From Symsagittifera roscoffensis (taxonomy: Eukaryota; Xenacoelomorpha; Acoela; Convolutidae), in the NCBI RefSeq assembly GCF_963678635.1, contig NC_087065.1, forward strand, positions 20,413,623-20,473,622: a stretch of 60,000 nt of DNA. The letters run 5' to 3'. This document shows, one piece after another, positions 51,974 to 60,000 of the stretch. Position numbers and translations under genes: made by a program. Within the stretch, counting starts at the first letter, position 1. Every line of letters begins with the position of its first letter. The notes under the pieces are model-generated. The model worked only from the letters and a program-made list of their open reading frames with translations, was not told where the DNA came from and did no database searches.

Positions 51974-52876
51974 TGTAACATTCGTCTACTGCAGTCACAC
52001 ATGAGGCTTAAGAAAAATAGGCCCTATAACTATTGGCTCAAGAGTCAGGGACACTATCTCTTGTGTTTTTCTACCTCAAATCAGTCGGAGCCAATTCGGT
52101 TCGTTTGTGACATGAGACTACGACCCGTTACAGATTAAAGGCTACTACTAAAATATCCCCCCCACTCTAGAATTAGGAACGTCCCCATACTTAGGTCTCT
52201 AGATACCCAAAATACATGAACGCCGTTAAAAACCGGGCCGGAACAATCCGTTAAGTTACTTTTTATTAGACAGTGGAACTTTGATCCATTTCAGATGGAT
52301 CAACCTAAAACTCGCCTTACCTCAACATAACAATTGTAAAACACACTCTAGAAATTTAAATTAGTACTCACATTGTAGCACGCTCAAGAATCAGGAAGTA
52401 AATAAGTCGGTGTGCAACTCAAGAATCAATAAAGTAACTAAAATGAGTTTAATGTTTGTCAGTTTTAATAACAAGAACAAGTTTGTACTCTAGAATGTCA
52501 GTTTTCGTGAACCATTGGGACACTCTAGCTGTCCACCTTTCCACCGAAGGTTCACTCTAGTCCAGTTTAGAATAATGCTCCAATCACAACAATCCAGTTC
52601 GTGGGAATGCGCTCGTCTCTGTTTTAGATGGGACAGCTCTACTCTAGATTATTATCGCTACTGAAATTGCGAATAGCAATTTCCCACTGATTTTTCTAGC
52701 AACTTTCCCGCGATTGTCACTCGATTGTTCTGACTTCTCTTTTCTGATTTTCAGTTATCGCGAGAAAATCGTGCATGACAGGTTCCATTCGAAATTTTGA
52801 AAAATTAAATTTCACTCCAAAATTAAGTGTTTTTTGCTTCTCTCAAGGTCAAACTTCCAAATATGACTGACTGGCA
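51974..52876 (-). repeat. Shared LTR: 5' LTR of element 2 and 3' LTR of element 3
   Basis: A 903-bp LTR. To its left is the leader and primer region that follows a 5' LTR; to its right is the 3' UTR and ORF2 C-terminus that precede a 3' LTR. One LTR therefore serves two elements, the structure expected from unequal recombination between LTRs or tandem integration. Confidence 0.92.
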
Positions 52877-53306
52877 CTTACTCCCCGGACTCGCGATCGA
52901 TGTCCTCATCGCGTGCTGTCTTCTGCCAGTGAGTCCCAGAAAACCGAGTGTTACTCAAGATACAGTGCCAGTGGTCATTTACAGAAGTTCGCAGCAGACT
53001 TAAGCTTATCTACACCCCAAAATTCACAGCCATGTAAAATTTTCACACTATCGCTAAACAGCAATCAAAATCTGCACACACCTGCACCCTTGAATTCTCG
53101 CTTTCCAAGCCAATCATTTAAAATTTCTTTTGTCCTATTCAATCAGGAAATTGTCATGCAGCATTTTGATTTATATAGTAAATATAGTATATTAATAACA
53201 ATATTTGTTTTGTTAAAATTTCTTTTTCGTGAATCCAAGTTTCACCCGGATCCACGCTCAAGCCCCCTTTCCCTCTCAAGACTCAAGATCCATTCGAGCC
53301 ACCTAC

Positions 53307-53743
53307 TCATCTCGCACTCTTCGCCTTGGAGGTACTGCACCCTGAAGTATTGGATACGGCAAACTGTCTCAACAGTTCCTCTTCATCATCGGAGCTAATC
53401 ACAATCTCCTCCCAAGCCTTCAGCTGTTCGTAGGATCGCATCCATTCTCTTTGCTCTTGCAACCTCTTTGCTTGGTTGGGTAGTGCCTTCACCCTAGATT
53501 CCCGGTTCAAACAAAAGGAGTTGTGCAGGCTCAAGCTCACGTTCTTCGCCAGGTCCTCCTCTAGTATCGATTCCCTCGCCTTGGTATTGTCTCTAGACAT
53601 TTTACCCACTCTCTTCCATCCTGTCGTGATTGCATTACGATGGGTTAACAGGGGTCTCTTGAAAGCTTCCGGCCCAATCTCGGCCTGGAACTGTCGATAC
53701 TCCTTTTGATGTTTTCTCATGTGATCTTTCGTTGTCATGTACA
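53307..53743 (-). pseudogene. Element 3 ORF2 C-terminal remnant (143 codons)
   Basis: Matches the last ~143 residues of element 2 ORF2, identical as far as I can see, including the acidic ISSDDEEELL tail. Homology stops abruptly at 53743 (CATGTACA, then foreign sequence). The rest of ORF2 is missing from this element. Confidence 0.85.
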
Positions 53744-54229
53744 GCTTGGAGAGGTCTAGTTAAAGACTCAGAATAGGAGTTGGAACGCGAAGGTACCCGG
53801 TGGTAAACTCGAAGTAAGGTAGGTAAGTGACCGGATCGGGTAGGGGGATGGATAGGAAATAGGCAGTTGTTGGAACCAAATAGGTGAACGATTGACAGTC
53901 AGGTACCAGACATTTTTTTTTGAAAGATGGCCCTTGTCGCCTATAAATTTTTGGGAAAATGCTTAAAAACAAGTTGTATTTTGACTTGCATTTGGTTTAA
54001 CTAGGAAGGGGAATTTCAGAGAAACTCAAAAAAATTTGGTAAACCAAATTGAGTTTTTGGGGACTTTTTACACGAGCTATAGACGCGGTACCACCGGGAT
54101 AGTGGGTAGATAGTCCCAACACTCGAGATAAGGTACGGAGAAGTTCTTCACGAGTAAAGGAAGTCGTACTCGGATAGTGGACAAAGTGTCCAAACATTCG
54201 AGCTACGGGATTGGAGGAGGTTACAAGAG

Positions 54230-54680
54230 ACCTTGGGGCAGTTCTGGGATAGCATTTTAAGGGTCCCAACACTTGAGTCCTGAGATAGCATTTTAAGGGT
54301 CCCAACACTTGAGTCCTGGGATAGCATTTTAAAGGTCCCAACACTTGAGCCCTGGGCTAGCATTTTAAGGGTACCAACACTTGAGCCTTGGGATAGCAAT
54401 CCGAGGGTCCCAACACTTGAGTCCTAAAATAGCATTTTAAGGATCCCAACACTAGAGTCCTGGGATAGCATTTTAAGGGTACCAACACTTGAGCCTTGGG
54501 ATAGCAATCCGAGGGTCCCAACACTTGAGTACTGGGATAGCATTTTAAGGGTCCCAATATTTTGTCGAAGGGTCCCAACTCTGTAGTGAAGGGTTCCAAG
54601 ACTTGGCGAATGGTCCCAACACTTTACCAAAGGGTCCTAACACTAGAGCTAAGGGTCCAAATACTTGAATTAAGGGTCCC
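54230..54680 (+). repeat. ~36-bp tandem array in the diverged leader
   Basis: Units of the type GGGTCCCAACACTTGAGTCC followed by TGGGATAGCATTTTAA repeat about eight times, some with the variant GATAGCAATCCGAGG, then degrade into irregular GGGTCCCAACAC motifs. It occupies the same leader position as the GTCTTGGGACAG arrays of the other elements but has a different unit. Confidence 0.88.
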
Positions 54681-54845
54681 AACACTTCGGGGAAGAGACA
54701 AGACACTTGACTTAAGGTTTCTAAACTCCTGGTGCGACTGCTACGACAAGTTTTAAAATCAATTTAGGGGTTTTTTCTTATTGATTTTAAAATAAGGACT
54801 TGTACATATTAGAATTGTAAATAAAAGAAAATTGTATATAAATCA

Positions 54846-55086
54846 TGAAGAAAACGAGAGTGTCGCTAGTGGAGAGGAAAGGAATAGGTTTTAAGCAAAA
54901 CCAATCCTCAACGCAGCGTAAGATAACACCAACAAACCCGAGATTAATGAGGAAAAATATTTCAGTGAATATGGTCAACACAAGAAGCACCAAGTAACAG
55001 AAGACCAAAGAGAAACTACCGAAAGAACCAGATGTACCGGTCAAGGAATATGATCTCGAGATGCCAGATCATAGCATAGATGGAGA
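54846..55086 (+). pseudogene. Gag N-terminal remnant of the diverged relative
   Basis: The ATG at 54846 opens ~50 codons homologous to the family gag start, ended by a TAA at about 54996; homology resumes after it as far as the DLEMPDHSID motif (family: DLETPDQSVD). It is decayed. Confidence 0.75.
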
Positions 55087-55196
55087 TGTAACACTATGTA
55101 AGAGTCGCCTACTTAAGTCACATATGAGGTTAAGAAAAAGTCTACAGCTTAAAGGCTACTACCAAAATAACCCCACCCCCCCCCCCACTCTAGAAA
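55087..55196 (-). repeat. Compressed LTR fragment inside the diverged segment
   Basis: The plus strand reads TGTAAGAGTCGCCTAC, then CACATATGAGGTTAAGAAAAA, then CTACAGCTTAAAGGCTACTAC and a C-run with ACTCTAGAAA. This matches LTR positions 6896-~6940 and ~7045-7100 with the middle missing. It is oriented like the minus-strand elements, opposite to the gag and protease pieces on either side. Confidence 0.65.
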
Positions 55197-56230
55197 TGAA
55201 AACGCCGAGTGATCAAACATTAATGCACATTGATGTGTATGCGGATTACTTACGCGCCATAAGCCCACAAACCCCTTGTAGAGCACTCAGGGCATTACTC
55301 AAGAGAGTCGAGGGTAAATCGGTTAGGATAGACAGCAGGTAAATGAAAGCCTATGGTCCTCATGAAGTCCTGTTAAACATAGATTGATTCAACATCTATG
55401 CAAAAACGATGATAATGTGTGACGAAGGTCTAGCTGTTCAAATCTATGTAGGTCGAGAAGAACTCAAGGTGCGATCAATTGGGCACTGCGCCATACTGGG
55501 AGAAGATGCCATGCATCTGGGAACGGAAGCAGACGTATCTGCACATGTACTGGAAATAAGCGGGAAGAAGACCCAACTACGAGGACTGCTGGACACATCG
55601 GCAGTCTTGAGTGTAATACCATCTGAAACATGAAAAAAAGGGGTTCGACAAAGATGACCTGATAGATTCAAGAATATGGCTATCAGCAGCAAACAAAGGG
55701 ACGTTGCGCGTTCTAGGCAGGACACCAATAATAGCCCTAAATCTAGGGGAGCGCAATTCGTGGATGAGTTTCCTGGTGGTGGAGAATCTAGATGAGTCTG
55801 AACATTTCATTTTAGGCAGAAGTTTCTCAGGAATTTTGATGTAACAATTGATCTTAACAATGCAATGTTCAGGATTCAAAACCCGGAAAGTAAGTACTTA
55901 ATTAAACCGGTTAATTTGATAATGGCGAATGAAATTAAGGCTCTAGTTTTCTTGAGTAGGAGGATAAGGTTGAAAGCGAACGAAGCTGCAATAGTAAGTT
56001 TGAGGATGAAGAACTATAATGAACTAAGTGACAATAATTAAGTATGTATAGTACCGAATCCGAGTAGTCAAGGTGCTGCTATTTTAGGAAGATCCTTCTC
56101 AATAACCAAGAGTGGCCTTTGCGTCAGTGTCTTGTTGAATACTCTTGATATACGAATCACAATCCAGAGGGGGAGGAAACTGGGATACGCATTCCCGTGA
56201 AAACTAGATATGAAATGACTGAAAATGTGA
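55190..56230 (+). pseudogene. Protease-region remnant of the diverged relative
   Basis: Plus-strand translation matches gag-pol from PSDQTLMHIDVYADYL through SIGHCAILGEDAMH, LRGLLDTSAVLSVIP and IVSLRMKNYNELSDN. Stops and frameshifts interrupt it (for example near 55340, 55385 and 55631). The active-site DTG is DTS. It ends just past GRKLGYA at the junction with element 3 gag. Confidence 0.85.
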
Positions 56231-56241
56231 AAGAAAATGAA

Positions 56242-58059
56242 GTTCCTGTTTTCCGAATATAAGTATTTCTTGGGCTTCATCAGCATGTATTCCCTTGATT
56301 TCTGTCTCATTTCTTCTGGGGTTGTTGCGCTGTCTTTTGACAATGTGTAGTATGTAGCTAACATTGTCCTTAAGTAATCACTTTTTACCCCATCAATGAA
56401 CTTCGAGGCAATGCTGAAGTTTCTTCTTTTTGTCGACTCCTCTGGGTCACTCCTTCTTCTCAAGCTCTCGAGATCATCTAGGAACCGATCTATTGACTCG
56501 TCGTCCCTCTGCCTTCTCTTTTCAAATCGCATCATCGCTTGGTGACCCTTCATGCCTGACCCGAATCGATTCAGTAATATCTCGAAGATCTTGTCCGCGG
56601 TGTCGCGTTCTTCTTCTTTCTTTGCGACCACGCATTTTAATGCCGTGCCTTCTAAGTTGCTGAGTATGGCTGTGCATGCTTGTCTTTCATCATTTAAGTT
56701 ATCTTGCTCTAGGTGTAATCTCATCACTTCCACCCAAGTGTCGATGCATCCATCGGAGTCGTCTTTGAATTCCTTTGGCTTCTTGAAAGTTTTTCTTGAT
56801 TTTCCGTCCCTCCTATCGCTCGAGTCAGTATTCCTCGTGGCGAAGGCCTCTAGAGTGCTGTTCATCATCTCCCAAGTGCTTGCCCATGTCATAGCATCCG
56901 GACCTGCGTTGCTGTTGGCTGTTGAGTCCCCCGGGCCAGTCGTTGTACTTGACGTTCCACTCTTCATGATTGTTTTAGCAGCTGTTGGTGCTATGCTCAC
57001 CGTGTCCCGGGTTAAGGGCAACGGTGTCGATTGCCGTTTGCCCCTTTGTGGTTCCACAAAGTCAACTCTGGTGCCTTGCGTGCGATCCGCTGCCGGTCTT
57101 TCTTGTGAGGTAGAATTTCTCAAGATTGCATCCAACTTCGCCTGTATTGCACACGAACTTTCGGCTTGATTCCTGTTCATTATGTCCATTCTCTTTTCCA
57201 GGCTACCTAATTGGCTGTTGACATCATCATATCGGTTTTTCAACTGTTGCATATCTTTTTTGATGTTCTTATCCCGTTCTTCATTGGTGGCATCTACCTT
57301 GTCCGACATCTGCTGGAGTCTCTCGTCTGTCGCCTTAGCCATGTTAAAATAACTATCCAGATACTCGTGTTTGTTGTATTTCAACTCTTTCCTTATTAAG
57401 TCTCTATCTTCCTCACTGTACTTCAGTCTCTTGTCGATCTGATTTAGTTTTGTCATCAGGTCTCCAAGCTCAAGGGTAGCTGTTTCATGATCAGCCGTTG
57501 TCTTGTTTCCAGCTGTCGCTTCCTTTCTGGCTTGTTCTTCCTTTGGGTCGGCTTCTGTCGCCTTCGTGCTCACTGTCCCAAATGTCCGTGCTCTTCTAGT
57601 CTGTGATTCCTCGGCCGTGTTGTCTTTCGATTTCATTCCGACCATCATCGCCAACTTTTCTGTAAAAGATGTCTTCTTTACTTGAGAGTCATCTTTCACC
57701 GTTTCTCGGGTATTGCCTGTTGTGTCTTCCAACGCGTCTATCGGCGAAAACTCCACGGTTTTTGGATTTTGATCTTCCATATGGGGCATCGGTGTGGATT
57801 CCGTTGTCTTTTTCTCCACTTCATCTACGCTCTGGTCTGGTGTCTCTAGGTCGATTTCGATTGTGGGCTCCACCTGTTTTTCCCTCGCATATTCTCGCGT
57901 CTTGCTCTCGGCGCCACTTCTCGTGCTGACCAGGCTAACTGAAAAGTTATTTTTTGTTTTGCCTGGGCCCTTTGATGTCGTTCCACGCAGCGACGAGTTA
58001 TATTTCGTGTTTGATCCACTTGACCTTTTTTCAAGCACCGGTACCCTACTCCGTCTCAT
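56242..58059 (-). pseudogene. gag: Element 3 gag, truncated (about 606 gag codons)
   Basis: From the ATG at 58059 the product is nearly identical to element 2 gag through the coiled coil and gag core to LYSENRN, just before the zinc-knuckle region, where the family sequence ends at ~56242. The open frame continues antisense through the inverted segment to 56068, adding ~57 unrelated residues. All of pol is missing. Confidence 0.88.
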
Positions 58060-60000
58060 TATTTCTATTTACAATTGCTCTTATTTACAATATTATTTTA
58101 TAAACAATTCTATTCTAAGAAAAAAAATTTTGTGGAAACAAATTCTTAAAAGAAAATATACAACGTGATAAAAACCTTGTTCCAGTTCTCTAAAATCTTC
58201 GAGTAATTTTCTTTATTCGTGGTCCCAACCGTACCGGGTTCGAATTAGTCTTGTTCTGTCTTAATCCTGTCTTAAAACAGCTTGTTATAATTTTACTTCA
58301 ATTTTTATACTGTCCTAAGACTTCCAGTTACCGTCCCTACTCTTCTTCGTACCGTCCCAGGCTTCCTTTTACTGTCCCAAGACTGTTCGGTAATGTCCCA
58401 GTACTCCGTCAGTGTCCCAAGACCCCTGACCTGAGAGTAGTGTCCCAAGGCAAGTGTCCCAAGGCTAGTGTCCCAAGACCACTGTCCCAAGGCCAGTGTC
58501 CCAAGGCTAGTGTCCCAAGACTACTGTCCCAAGGCTAGTGTCCCAAGACTACTGTCCCAAGGCTAGTGTCCCAAGGCTAGTGTCCCAAGACTACTGTCCC
58601 AAGGCTAGTGTCCCAAGACTACTGTCCCAAGGCTAGTGTCCCAAGACTACTGTCCCAAGGCTAGTGTCCCAAGGCTAGTGTCCCAAGACTACTGTCCCAA
58701 GGCTAGTGTCCCAAGGCTAGTGTCCCAAGACTACTGTCCCAAGGCTAGTGTCCCAAGACTACTGTCCCAGGACTACTATCCCAAGGCTAGTGTCCCAAGA
58801 CTACTGTCCCAAGACCACTGTCCCAAGACCCTTGTCCCAAGACCCTGTCCCAAGACCCCTGTCCCAAGACCCTTGTCCCAAGACCACTGCTCCAAGACCC
58901 TTGTCCCAAGACCACTGTCCCAAGACCCTGTCCCAAGACCACTGTCCCAAGACCACTGTCCCAAGACCCTGTCCCAAAACCACTGTCCCAAGACCACTGT
59001 CCCAAGACCCTGTCCCAAGACCACTGTCCCAAGACCACTGTCCCAAGACCCTGTCCCAAGACCACTGTCCCAAGACCACTGTCCCAAGACCCTGTCCCAA
59101 TACCACTGTCCCAAGACTGTATCAAGACTGTCCTGGTCCAACACTGTCCCAGGACTTCTTTGGCACTGTCCCAAGGCTGTTGACAAGTGTCTGAGCGGTG
59201 GGACTTCTCTCTTCTTCGTTATGGGGACTTCTTGATTCACTGTACCTTGTACCACCACTCAAGCTCTAGTAAAATTTCCCAAAAACCCTCTCTTAAAAGC
59301 CAAATGATGCCCCCCCTTTTTCTTATTTCTTTTTAATTACCTCTCTTTCAATGTTCCAAGCAACTTGAGACCAAAACCTGTGCGCAGGTGTCTTGTGATC
59401 ACCTGTTCATATAAAAACTAAACCAAATGCTCACCAATATTCAACAAAAATCCAAGCTAGAAAAAGTAATAAAAACGGAAAGATGAGCCCACCTAAAATT
59501 CAAAGGTGACAAATGTCTACCTTCTATCGAAAAAAAATGTCTGGTACCTAATTGCCACGCGTTTCCTTCCCCCCTGCTAGCGATCTTATTGGGTATCACA
59601 AAAACTGTCTATGTCCGTTCCCCCCTACCAATCCGACCAGGGTACCTACCTTAACCTAATTCCAATTTTGGATATTCGTTTCCTATGACCAACGCGTGTA
59701 AATGACTAATGTAACTAAATCAACGATGTCGACCAATTAGTTACTCTAATTTCTGCCCTTTTTTACCATTTACAACCGCCAACCTCTAACTTAACCAGCC
59801 CCCCTTCTAACCTCCCCCCTTTTTAGCCCCCCTTCTTAAGCCTAAAATCACCTTAAGCGCCGGGTGCTAAACCTCTCAAGAGAAAACCGTAGACCTGTCT
59901 CCAGGCCTGCTCAAGTAAAAACGCTCCTCAAAACCGGCGGATTTCGCTTATCCAATTTTACACTTATCTCCTATAATGTAATTTGGATTTTAACGATACC
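58060..60000 (-). other. 5' leader of element 3 (incomplete at window edge)
   Basis: It matches the element 2 leader from next to gag up to the equivalent of position ~51268. It contains the AT-rich segment, the short-unit array (58371-59180) and the C-rich region. The 70-bp repeats, primer region and 5' LTR are beyond the window. Confidence 0.8.
58371..59180. repeat. Composite short-unit tandem array in element 3 leader
   Basis: Same two sub-array types and order as in element 2 (GGCTAG/GACTAC 14-mers, then GACCAC/GACCC units), with small differences in copy number and single bases, for example CCCAAAACCAC near 58975 and CCCAATACCAC near 59097. Confidence 0.92.

Larger units (their letters stand above)
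30052..52876 (-). mobile_element. Element 2: giant Ty3/gypsy-type LTR retrotransposon (~22.8 kb)
   Basis: Same architecture and orientation as element 1. LTRs at 30052-30954 and 51974-52876 are both 903 bp and differ at only a few bases (for example CATGAACATCG versus CATGAACGCCG), so this copy is younger than element 1. Gag-pol is one uninterrupted frame of 2,774 codons but lacks both zinc knuckles. ORF2 has three frameshifts. Its 5' LTR is directly followed on the right by the 3' UTR of element 3, so the two share one LTR. Confidence 0.93.
53744..56241 (+). pseudogene. Inverted fragment of a diverged relative inside element 3
   Basis: On the plus strand this block reads as family leader (GGTACCAGACATTTTTTTTT near 53901 matches the reverse complement of 27571-27590), a leader repeat array (54230-54680), a gag N-terminus at 54846 (MKKTRVSLVERK, then ISVNMVNTRST, then DLEMPDHSID), an LTR scrap, and protease-region coding sequence to the point equivalent to RGRKLGYAL. 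Multiple stops interrupt it, and the protease motif reads LLDTSA instead of LLDTGA. Divergence from elements 1-2 is large, so it is an older subfamily. It is truncated at both ends by element 3. Confidence 0.85.
52877..60000 (-). mobile_element. Element 3: rearranged, partial family member continuing beyond the window
   Basis: It has a 3' UTR and the last ~145 codons of ORF2 (52877-53743), then an unrelated-orientation block (53744-56241), then the 5' part of gag (56242-58059) and leader (58060 onward). Both outer parts are nearly identical to element 2, so the rearrangement is young. The 5' LTR should lie ~2 kb beyond position 60000. Confidence 0.9.

Overview
The window looks like repeat-rich nuclear DNA of an invertebrate, most likely a nematode. 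The flanks are AT-rich and full of poly-A/T runs, TTTTCAG-type 3' splice acceptors occur, and there are no bacterial-style operons. Almost everything readable is retroelement. The coding strand of the large elements is the minus strand, so they read right to left.

Layout: (1) 1-4508 is a head-to-tail, apparently perfect duplication of a 2,253-bp unit that carries tRNA-like sequences and a Q-rich short frame. (2) 4509-6895 holds a decayed 3' end of a second retroelement class (CCHC knuckle plus endonuclease-like domain, with an in-frame stop) and AT-rich sequence. (3) 6896-29668 is element 1, a complete LTR retrotransposon of about 22.8 kb with ~0.9-kb LTRs of the form 5'-TGCCAGT...GTTACA-3'. 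(4) 29669-30051 is a short spacer with an inverted LTR tip. (5) 30052-52876 is element 2, same family and orientation, also about 22.8 kb. (6) 52877-60000 is element 3, sharing the LTR at 51974-52876 with element 2. Its middle is replaced by an inverted piece of a diverged relative, and its 5' LTR lies beyond the window.

Each full element has, in transcript order: 5' LTR; a ~2.3-kb leader with short tandem repeats; one gag-pol frame of ~2,850 codons (Ty3/gypsy order: gag with CCHC knuckles, DTG protease, YVDD reverse transcriptase, RNase H, HHCC/DD35E integrase); a macrodomain-like module at the gag-pol C-terminus that is interrupted by an in-frame TAA; a ~0.5-kb gap with a strong TTTTCAG acceptor; then a second giant frame (ORF2) of ~2,960 codons where an env gene would sit. 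ORF2 starts with a coiled coil, carries an SGNH/GDSL-hydrolase domain with all catalytic blocks, then a second degenerate SGNH-like domain, then ~2,000 residues I do not recognise. Both ORF2 copies are broken, but at different positions, so their common ancestor had one continuous frame.

The main candidate for a new system is this giant Ty3/gypsy-type family with a macrodomain-tailed Pol and an SGNH-containing second polyprotein. Also notable are the shared-LTR array, the in-frame loss of both zinc knuckles in element 2, long near-identical blocks between elements 1 and 2 that suggest conversion or template switching, and the inverted segment in element 3. All family calls come from reading motifs; no database search was possible.
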